Shown: one piece after another, positions 54,157 to 64,000 of the stretch
Layout: each line of letters begins with the position of its first letter
Numbering within the stretch: position 1 is the stretch's first letter
Origin: Antennarius striatus
Taxonomy: Eukaryota; Chordata; Actinopteri; Lophiiformes; Antennariidae
DNA length: 64,000 nt
Reading direction: 5' to 3'
Assembly (NCBI RefSeq): GCF_040054535.1
Contig: NC_090792.1
Span: 2,869,001-2,933,000 of the forward strand
The notes under the pieces: model-generated
The model's input: only the letters and a program-made list of their open reading frames with translations
What the model was told of the DNA's origin: nothing
Database searches by the model: none
Program-made: the position numbers and the translations under genes

Positions 54157-54545
54157 GAAATGCCCTTCATGCCTCTTTCATTTCCTTGTCTTATTTGTTG
54201 TTGTTGGTTCATATGTTTACTCTGCTGCAAAGACTCTTTGGAATGCAATCTAGAAGAAAAAGCCCAGTCCAAGACTAGATGCTCTATATCTCCATATCCT
54301 GCACAGGACGTAAACAACAGGAAAAAAATCATGGGAAACAAAAAAACACAAATCTTCCTAAACACTAATAATGAGAGGTATTAATAATAGAGGATATTTA
54401 GAGGGCTGTGTACTCTACTGAAGTAAATTATGTTGTTTGTTGTTTTTTTTTATTCAGGGAAATGCAAAAAAAAAAAAAAAAAGAAACTTGTATATTTGTC
54501 CCCCATTTTCTACAGCATTTTTAATTTGCTGTAATCTTTCATGCC

Positions 54546-54551
54546 ATTAAA
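54546..54551 (+). terminator. Candidate eif4e polyadenylation signal
   Basis: ATTAAA lies 390 bases after the stop. An AATAAA at 56389-56394 is an alternative that would give a 2.2-kb 3' UTR. Confidence 0.4.
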
Positions 54552-57500
54552 CCCTTTTAATTTATTATTAAATTCCCTGCATATCAGTAGAGTAGACCTT
54601 TATTTTATGCTTTGCCTGGAACTGCTGCACATTATCAACCTTTAAAGTATTTCATGACTCACATTAATTTGAGTTTTAATGTAAGTAAAATGTTGTTTTT
54701 ACAGCTATTAGTTCTCAAATTGCAGCCGGTAATTGGTACATTCCTTGTCTTTAATGATTTTGCTTCATTGACTTGCAGTGGTGCTGTGTGGTAGATTCTA
54801 TCAAATCTATTTGCTGTCGATTTTTAGCAGCTGAAGATGTTTGTAGTAAACCATCCCATCATTTCTTTACAGTGGGCTACATTCTCTCACATTGTGGACA
54901 ATGAACGCTGAAGGAGATGTGATCAATCTTCAAACAACGCCTAGCTTGTGCAAAAGTGTCAAATTTAAACCTACCCAACCCCCAGCCCATATTTCTTAGA
55001 TCCATTAAAATGTCACTATAAAGAGAACATCGAAAGAAAAGGTTATTTCGGCCAAGATGGCTTCCGAACTCAGTTCATTGCCACCTTTAAAAATGTCACT
55101 TCGATATCACAAATGTCATCACGTTCTCAGGATTGGCATTCTTTAAGCCAGCAGGCTTGACTAGATCCTCGTTGATTTGATGAAGCGTTAAGTGACTGTA
55201 GAAGCTTCATTAGGTCCTCGTTTAAGTTATGGCATGGTTGTGATAGTAACCTTTAAATGCCAGCTCATATGTCATGGAAGATGCTTTGCATGCACCCACC
55301 TAAATAATAAACACAGTAGCAAGTAGAATATATGTTTATAGCGCCTTTCATGAGCAGTCGTCACAAAGTGCCTCTTAAATAAGTTGATACCACTCGTGGT
55401 GATCATCTCACATCCACTTTGTAGTATTGTGGTCGGGGGTAGAAAATTTAGTGAATAATGAGTCAATAACCTGCGCTGACCAATAATCAATGAATGGAAT
55501 TCTAAGATGAGTGCACCCTTACTACTCCAGCTTTACATTCATGATAGTAGTCAAATGGACAATGCCTGTAAGTGATTTCCAAAATAAGATTTCATTACCT
55601 CCGAGGTATTGAGTCGTATTCACAACATTTCAGTTGTTTTCAAAGTATTTGTCATCTGATTTTGCTTCAGTAATCTTAATGTTCCAGTATGTTATCTGTA
55701 GTGTGAATATTAAAAATTTTAGCAAATATCTAAGCTCCTCTTTGAGTCTCATCCTTTGTGAGAATTGATGAATGCGTGTTGTGGGTTTACATAAAATAAA
55801 AATAAAATAAAATCAGTACAGCTAAACTAAAGCAGTCTGATGTAATAATTAATGGTGATGTCATTCTGGAGGCATGATGTTAAGTGATTTTGAATTCCGT
55901 GTGTGTTACAGGTGGGATGAATTTATCAGCAAGGCATCTGATAACATCTGACATCTTAATATTTCTTTTTTAAACGTGACTAAAACCTACCGTAATTAAG
56001 AGTGAAGCCTTTTGGTGTGTGTGGGATTTTTATATTTTATGTTTCTCATTTTATGAAAAATATTCAGCTTTGGTTATTCTGAGTGCTTATTTAACCCAAA
56101 AAGTATGGCAACAGCTTGTGTGAGGTTGGATTTTAAGGATATGGTATGAACTATTCTTCCTTTGACTAAATGCACAGCTAGAATAATGCAAAATAAATAT
56201 ATACTGTATAATATACACAAAATGTACTAAATTATAGTGCATGTCAAGAGCTTGAAATCCTACCTTCTACGGGCCAAGATGTAAAGTTACATCATGAAAA
56301 GAAAGTTGCATTTTGAATTTGTTGCAAACTGTGCACCAACACATAAATATATCTTACATTATTTCTGTTTTGAACGTTAATAAAATCCCAAATGTTTGTG
56401 CAGACAGGTAAACACAATCCTACCAACAGTCACTTTATTAAAAGGGGTGACAGACTAACCTTGGCAGCAATGAATGCAATCAATGTGCTAAATTGAATTG
56501 AACACAGTTTCTCAGTCTCCAGTCGACCTCTGTAGCTGCAAGGCCTCCTTGTTTTCCAATGAGAGGCACTTATCAAAATCCCAAACTCTCTGATGTGAGA
56601 CAATGGGTCGAATCAATCGGACAGAAGGACATAATCCAGCAGGGGAAATATGAGCCGTTAAAATCAGAAGGGACTTCCAAAAGAACGTCTGCTTTAGAGC
56701 AGAAGGAGCCAAAAAAATAAAATATTGCCTTACAATATTTGTCCATCTGACTCGTTATGGGCTTCTCTGTTGATGCTGTGGCTCCAGGCAAGTTTTAATA
56801 GGTAATCATTTCACTGCTGTCCATCACTTTACACTGGAGGGAGCTGCAACGTCATTTAACTTTAAACTAGTGTTTTCTAACAGTGGGCAGAAATGGATTT
56901 ATTTACAGCCACATGTCTACATCCTGCAGGCATTTTCTAACAAGGCAGAGATTTAGATGCTCAGTGTTGTGTGAATTACACTGCAGTTTTTGTGTGTCTG
57001 ATTATTTCCTATCTGCATAATGTTTGAAGCTCATAGATCTGAGGAGAGAAATTAACTGAGCTAGCAGATGATGAAAAGTCTACTGTGTTTGTGGGGAATT
57101 TAAGACAATCAACAAGAGCATAAACCATCAAGTAGGACTTTTGTGTGTGTTTTGCAATAACTGCTAACATAATGGGTGAATGCCGACGTCTATAAACAGA
57201 GCATACGAAGAGAGATCACACATTAAAATTCAAAGAAATGTGTATTACGTTCAGTGTACATGCTGCGAGTAGCTATAATGAGGACATTACATTGAGTAAT
57301 AGTTACAGCTAAAGAAATTGAACCATTTCTGAGGCTCATTTCTTTACCATGTCGGCATTCTGTTTATAACTGATCGATTTCCCCTGGGTCAGTTTGGACG
57401 ATCATTTCTCTCCAAGCCTCGTAAGATCAATGGCTGAAAAATGCGGAATTGGATTAAATAAATGAGAATGGTAATCAGAGCAGCAGTTAGCCTACTTTGT

Positions 57501-59550
57501 GGTTTTCAGACCGAGAGTTCTTGGCTTACATTTCAAGCCTGAACACATGCACTTGACACACATATATCAAGAGGAACCCATGAGACGCCATCGCTCATGA
57601 GCGCAGAGCACCAACCTACAGTGTAAAGCCTTCATTGAACACATTGTTGAGGTTTCAGTATTGAACCAAGCTCCCAGTACATCAGGCTGAGGCTGAGGGT
57701 ATGTTCTGTATAGAAATCCGAACTCCTGACGGACACCTAGGAAAGAAAATTCATATTTCCCCATGTTTGCCTCCCATTGTTGGCTCCCCAGTGCAGTGTT
57801 AGATTGATTTTAACATTTACCTGATGGAGCACCTGGCAGTTTCACTGAGCTTCAAACCTGATCTCACCATCATTGATTCTGCTCAGAAGATTGGGTCCCA
57901 GTTATGTTCTGGATGATTTTAATCCTCTCCTGACCTGGGTCAAGGATATCCCACACTTATTTCTCGTTGGTCAGAAGTTCTCTTGCTCCAACCAGCTGCA
58001 CTAACATAGAAAGATACTGCAGAGTTTTAAATTCTAATAAATGTTTGGTATTTTCACAGTAATTTTTATTCATGTGACATTTTTTTTGTAATCTGTTACC
58101 CTTTTTAGTAATTTCAGCAAACTGTTTTGTCCTCTTCCTCTGTACTTTGCAAATTACAAAATTGACATTAAGTGTGCATTACATTGACTGGAATGAGTGA
58201 ATGAGTTTTTCAGGAACCTCACTGCTGATAATTTGATTTACCCTACGGTTATTTGCTAATAGCTATAATCACCAGTGAAGGTACCTTATTAAAATGTTCT
58301 TTAAGACTCTTTTCAAATAAAAGGACGCATCTATGGCTTTTCTACAGATGCTTCAAACATGAGGAAAAAAAAAACATTGTCTCTTTTGCTTGCTCCACCT
58401 GTCCGAAAATATTTCTTATGAAGCACCGTTTAGATTTGCCTCCAACGATGATGTCACCGTAGGCGTTGCACTTCTTCCAGGATGGAGACATTACCACTGC
58501 TCAGAGTTCGCTCTGCCCTCAAGGACGCACACTGGGGCAAAGCGGAGTTGCTGGCATGAGGTAATTAAAATTTTAAGCCACGCAGACGGTTTATGACCAG
58601 CGGTCAACAAATGGGTATACAGGCATCCTAAAAACATTTTAAAAAACGTGGTGTTTTTAGGCAACAAAAACTAATTTTGAGGACTTCAGGGCCATGGGGA
58701 CAATTTTTAATAAGAGTGTAATATTATAGCTTTAAAAAGCAGGAGGGCTGTGACACCGCAAGAGAAAAATATTGGTGTGAAGAGCAAGTGACCGAAAACT
58801 TGAAATGTTATTTCTGTTTAAATGTGACAGTCAATGAGTTTAAGCATTTTGCAAAAAGCTTGAGGTTATTTAGTAAATTATATTTGTCATTCATTGAGCT
58901 GAGCATTCATCTGATTTTCAAAAGATGGTGAGGTCACAGCTGGCAGGGTCACACACACGCTGGAAATAATTAGTGCAACCCTTTGTTATGTTTCATGGTT
59001 TTTTGCGAAAGCAGTTATGTAATAAATTGACTAAGAATGATAGAACCATGCATTCATTCTCTATATCATTCACTTGAGACGAATGAGCTGTGCATTATGT
59101 TCCACTCACGATCCACTGGTGAGTGAAAACACTGGCATGGCTGAGAAACCGTGAAATTGAATTTTTTATTACTCCAATGACTTGCACTGGATTAAAAACT
59201 CAGATAAAAATGTAATACTGTAATACAGTGATTTTTTTTTCTCATCATTAACACAAACTGTCTTAAATAAGAAGGACGTAATCATTTTAAATCCCATACT
59301 TTGATCCAGATCTCTTTACCCTTCTTGAGATTCCATCTCTCCTCTCTCTTTTCCTCTGTTTGCTTGATTCCATCTGCGTGAATTGCATGTTTCTGCTTTC
59401 TCTTTCGCATAAAATGACAATTGGGACAACAAAGATGTAAAAAGTGAATAGTTTCTCATCTATGTTAAAAAAAACAACAACATTCTGTAACAGTCCCAAA
59501 ACAATTACTATCACCATAAGGAGATTATTAACTGTTGTATCCTTTTATCC
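54552..59550. other. Region downstream of eif4e without recognised genes
   Basis: Some 5 kb in which only short frames occur. The first 1.8 kb could be an extended eif4e 3' UTR ending after 56,394. No exon with flanking splice sites and known domain was found. Confidence 0.45.
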
Positions 59551-59559
59551 ACAGCTTTG

Positions 59560-60290
59560 ACCACGGGTGCTCACACTTTTTCAGCATGCAAGCTACTTAA
59601 AAAAGGACTAGGTCAAAATGATCTACTTACTACAAAAACGCAAAACATAAATGTATTTATAAATATATTGAGAATTTTTTTATATGCACCATTTATGGTG
59701 ATAATGAGCCCATATTGCACAGCACATTTTTTGTCATTTCCCCAAATTTACTCTAATGACTTGCACTGAATGGAATCAGCCAGGGATGCAGAGTTCGGAC
59801 AGCAGCTGGTGACAGCCAGCCTCAAGTACACTTCCAAATGATCATCAGTCACGATGGAATGGTATTTGGACTTAATGATCTTAATGTGGGAAAAGGCTGA
59901 CTCACATAAATAAGTGGAGCTAAATGCAGTCAAGGAGGTAGCACGTTTTCCTCATGGTGGGATACTTTTCCTCTCTGAGTAAGTTCCAGAACTCTCCTTG
60001 AGCCGTGGACTTCAGCTTGATGTTGGTTTGTAGCTTTGAGGAGAGATGCTGCAACTATCTTTTGAAAGCATCAACTATTTATTAATGAACTTAGTCAACC
60101 TGCTTCAACGACGGACTTCTTGGTCTGGTGAGTCACCCAGAACGATGCTTCGATGGTGGCTTTCGCTTTTAAAATTGGCTGTGGGAAAACTGACTTCTGT
60201 CCAGACAACTGGCTTTTTAGTTCCTTCACTTTTCTCTTACTCGGATCGTTTTTTGGCAGAAAATTGGTGTCAGTTTCTGTGCACAGTCTG
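59560..60290 (-). mobile_element. Decayed hAT transposon with transposase N- and C-terminal remnants
   Basis: On the minus strand, 60,270-60,100 encodes an N-terminal-like stretch (KSKRKVKELKSQLSGQKSVF), and the frames around 60,050-59,920 give STAQGEFWNLLREEKYPTMRK. The stretch 59,933-59,748 gives STYLCESAFSHIKIIKSKYHS, followed by DDHLEVYLRLAV. The last is the hAT C-terminal dimerisation region. Stops interrupt it, and the catalytic middle is missing. The left end, GGGTGCTCACACTTTTTC, resembles an element end. Confidence 0.7.
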
Positions 60291-60550
60291 AACCCTTGAT
60301 TACATTAAAGCTGTATCTTAAACCTAGATCATGTTAAGCATAGTGTTTCAATAATATGTGATTTAAAAACTTCTGTTCCCTTGAGGGATGACAGTGATGA
60401 AGTTGATCATTTTATTTGTTTGAAGCCATTTGACTGCAGTCATCATCAATGTAGCACTTTGCGTCTAACCTTGTTTGATTGGGTCAAGATTTTATTGATT
60501 AAGTTGATCAAACTGATTTGAAATGTGGGTGTATCAAGGGGCGGGGCCAG

Positions 60551-60583
60551 ATGTATGTATGTATATATGTATGTATGTATGCT
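60551..60583. repeat. (ATGT)n simple repeat
   Basis: GTATGTATGTATATATGTATGTATGTATG, immediately after GGGGCGGGGCC. Confidence 0.85.
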
Positions 60584-60589
60584 TTTTAT

Positions 60590-63500
60590 TCACTACTTTA
60601 AAACCATGCTCCTAGACACTCAGTGAATTAAGTCTATCATTCATTCTGCTTTTAGCACAGTTCTGATGTCCACAGAACCCTGGGGAAATATCTGGCTCTG
60701 TAACAGCATGCCCCCAATATGCTCACCAGCCACATGCTACCATGTAAAATGAATAAAAACAAGTAAATAAATAAAAGCACAATATAAAAGGAGGTGTCAC
60801 CGCAAACAACATTTTCCTCTTACATACAGTAATTTGATCCAACACATTAGATGATGTTATAAAGGTATGGTTTATCCTATTAGTAGAATAATTAGTTAAT
60901 CCACCTTGGTTGAAATTATATTATTATTTAAATATTTGTGAGCCTCCTATTACATTCCATGAGAAAGTGTACCTTTTAAAAATGTGCTTTCTGAGTGTGA
61001 GGAAGTGAGTGGATTTATTCCAGTAACTAGAAACTGAGGAAAGGATGTGATGCTTTCGAGCACAAAGGCTGGAGGAAAGGACGTAGTGGTGACTATCATA
61101 CTGGTCACTACTGCCCTAGAAGGACTGGATCATTACTGACACATTACAGACAAAACATGGAGGTCCTTGAACACAGCCTTCTAATGAGAGAATCATGCTT
61201 CAGTAGCAGTGTGTAGGTGTGTGCTTCTGTGTGTGCATCTCTCAATGAGAGCATATTTGTCAAAGGCGCATCCAGAGGGAAGCCCTATCCTTAATGCGAT
61301 AATGTTTTACTGATTTTTATCTGTTTTTATTGGGGTAGATCTAAGAAATTATTAATTCATTTCATTTGGCACACATTCATAAAACCTGTGTTAGATGTAA
61401 TTGTCTGCAGGCTAATAAAATCACGGCTGCGTGTGTCAGCTGTCTCGATGCCTCCAGCCCTTCTGTCACTGCCTTTGTGCACACGGTTCACTCACCACCT
61501 GATTCAGCCTGCAACTTTTCAACACCCACCTCTGAGCCACTTGTCACTTTTTCCATGGTTGATGTCGCTCAGCAATTCCCAAACAGTGTGCTTTTGTGTA
61601 AAACTATATAAATGATCTGGTTGTGTGAATTTCAAGTGCACATCAAATTTACTTTGTTTTGCTTAATTGCTCCTCTGAGGCGTATACACCATAGTTTAGC
61701 TGGAGCTGCACAACTGCAGCTGAAATTCTACAATATGTCGAGCAAAATTAACATTTAAAAGTAATTATATACAATGCTATGAAGATCTTCAATGGAAACC
61801 GAAGCCTTAATTAAGATTATTTTATATTTTACTGTCTTTTAAGTTTCTTGAACACATTTTAGCTCAGCAGACAAGGCTTTTTAAAATTTAACATTGATTA
61901 GCTAATCCTTAAAATTATCCCTATATGCTGGATGGCATTAAGATCAGGTTGCATGTTCCCCCTGTCATTCCATTTATGACCCGCTTATTGTTCTGTGGTC
62001 TGAATCCTCATTCTCTAATCTCGGTCTCCATGTTCTCATTTTCCACATATTGGTGGTAAAATGATTTCATTTCTCGTATTGAGCGCCCGGCCGCTGGTTA
62101 TTAGAGGTGGTCACCTTGTTTTGCTGCTCTCTTCTGACCAATTTTCTCCCCCCCATCCCCCCCACCCCCCCACAATGCAGTGAAAATGAACAGAGGTGAC
62201 AGGGTTCTTTGCAGGTTCTAAGTCACAGTCCGTCACTGAAATGATTAATACTCCTGTTTCATATGCAAACAAGAAACTTTATTATCCCCCTTTTAACATC
62301 CTGAATCTTTTTGCATTTTAATGAAGAACAGAAATTGGGGATTTTTTCTAAATAAAATGAGATACTTAGTGATTATTAGGAGGATTAAAATGCAGTAAAA
62401 GTCCCATGAGAAGAACTTACTTATGGGTACAAAAATATTCAGTCATTACTAAATGTCAAATTACACTGGATACTTTTCAGGAAGCGGGGAGCCTCTGTCT
62501 GCATGCTGCCGGTATACTTCGGAGCATGACCTTTAAGCTGATTTCTGATTGCGAAAAAAGTGGCAAAACCCAACCTGAGTGAACCCCCCAGCAACATCAG
62601 CATGGCAGACCAAATCAGCTGGAGGTGCTGTTTTCTAAAAGGCGAGCTGTCATGGAACCTGACGTGATACCTGAGGCCTCACGCGACCTCGCTTTAGCTT
62701 ACAAAACCACCAGGGGGCTGGTCAGACATTAGCGAGGGGATATGGTCCTACCTTTGGTGGAGTCAAGGTAGATTTGGATGTCCGACCTTTCGCTCTTTCT
62801 GCCTCAGTATAGTTATCGATGATTTTTTTTTTAAAAGAAGAATGAAAAGGTCTGTTAGTACCAGAAGATGTCCACGCAATAAGGCTCAAGTCAAGGTTCT
62901 GTGATTGTTTGCTGCAAGTAAACTTGGAAGTGCGCCGTCTGTTGTTTCCGCCTTCCTGCACAACGTCAGAGCGAGTAGAGGTGACATTTCTGAGAGTCAC
63001 AAGCCAGATGCTTGTAACCCTGAGGGTCCATCACCACTAGGGACACAGGAAGTCCGTGATGCTGAGGATCGGTGCTGCAATTCATCTTTAAATTAGCCTT
63101 GTTGCTCCTCTTGCATTTAAATAGATGCAAAGCACTTGTTATTTCCTTGAGTCCTCTGTTGTATTTGAACAGTCAGCGTCCTCAGTCTTTTTCTAGCATT
63201 TGCATTTTCTATCTCTGTAGAAGAAAAAAGAGATGTTCTTTTTGCAGGAATTGGAATTATTTCAGGGATTATGTGGGACATTTGCATCTTTGTCTTATGC
63301 CCATGGTGATAAAAACATTTTTTTTCATAATATCCTATGAAAATGAAAGTTGCATTTCCAGTAACAACCCAAAAAGACTTTAATTACTCACGCATATGTA
63401 TGTGTTTCTTCCCAGTACACCAATAATAGGTCTGCTACTGTGCGTAAGCATCTGGTTTTAATAATTACAAGTATAATTTGGGTCAAATTTGAATATTGTA

Positions 63501-64000
63501 GAAGTGATTTTTACTCCATAAGGCATGAATATTGTCCTCCAGATCTGCCAGGCACTCCTCATTTATGAAAGAGCTGGCAGTCTCAAATTAAGTTTTCAGT
63601 CTCCTCTACTGACCTTTTTGAGTTAGATTAAAAAAATGAAACTCAAATGTCACGTACCCAATGCTTGAATCGCTTGGGATGTTACCAGAGTGAAATAATA
63701 CTTCTTGTTTATCAATCCAAAATGTCAAAAATGCAAGTCAATTATAATAATATCCCTTTCTCCATAAATGTTTGGTATTATTCAAGGAAATATTTGTTCG
63801 TGGAGTCTGCAGACCTAAACGGAAGAGAAGCAGTTTTATCATTAGCAGAAATAGTTGAGGGATGAAAAAGAAGAATATATCTGTTTTTAATCGTGATCTT
63901 TAATTATCATATTGTTGGCTCCAGGATTGTCTGTTCTCTTATCTGTTATATATCCTGTTATGTCCATGTTTGAGAACACACAGTTGATAAAACCACTCTG
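60590..64000. other. Terminal stretch without recognised genes
   Basis: Short frames only; a C-rich run at 62,150-62,172. By synteny with human the next gene would be tspan5, but none of its exons is visible here. Confidence 0.45.

Noticed and set aside
54160-54384. Frame of 74 codons directly after the eif4e stop
   Set aside because: It lies in the 3' UTR, lacks domains and is of a length expected by chance.

Overview
The window is vertebrate nuclear DNA, almost certainly from a teleost fish. Genes are split into many short exons with GT..AG introns. The repeats are typical of ray-finned fish: an RTE-type LINE, tRNA-derived SINEs with an internal GT tract, Tc1/mariner-, Tigger- and hAT-like remnants, and many CA/GT microsatellites. 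The gene order, an ADH cluster then METAP1 then EIF4E, matches the order known beside the human ADH cluster on chromosome 4q23. The translated ADH copies resemble the class I-type enzyme of cod (ADH1; called adh8 in zebrafish).

Layout. At 1-22,650 there are three tandem, same-strand, nine-exon class I-type alcohol dehydrogenase genes: copy 1 at 3-5061, copy 2 at 9002-13579 and copy 3 at 16839-22403. All three are intact as read by eye. A full-length RTE-clade LINE follows at 22,954-26,079, flanked by a 19-bp target-site duplication and broken by one frameshift in the reverse transcriptase. A class III ADH, adh5 (S-(hydroxymethyl)glutathione dehydrogenase), lies at 27,413-31,760. Its intron 6 holds a young, 5'-truncated, antisense copy of the same LINE. 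metap1 (methionine aminopeptidase 1) lies on the minus strand at 35,652-45,797 in 11 coding exons. eif4e (cap-binding protein) lies on the plus strand at 45,936-54,156 in 7 coding exons. metap1 and eif4e are head to head with only 138 bp between their start codons, so they share a promoter region. The last 9.8 kb contains no gene that I can support, only a decayed hAT transposon and simple repeats.

How the genes relate. The class I-type ADHs oxidise alcohols and reduce aldehydes with NAD. adh5 clears formaldehyde through its glutathione adduct. metap1 (N-terminal Met removal) and eif4e (translation initiation) are housekeeping translation genes that only adjoin the ADH cluster.

The most interesting signals concern how the array evolved. 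The copies are mosaic: copies 2 and 3 have an identical exon 2 and matching flanks, while copies 1 and 2 match around exon 3. An approximately 80-bp microinversion separates intron 3 of copies 1 and 2. Copy 2 preserves the empty site of a transposon that sits in copy 1. Active-site positions 48 and 51 differ among the copies, and the TATA box seen in copy 3 is missing at the matching place in copy 2. I found no wholly unknown biological system. All comparisons were made by eye without alignment software.
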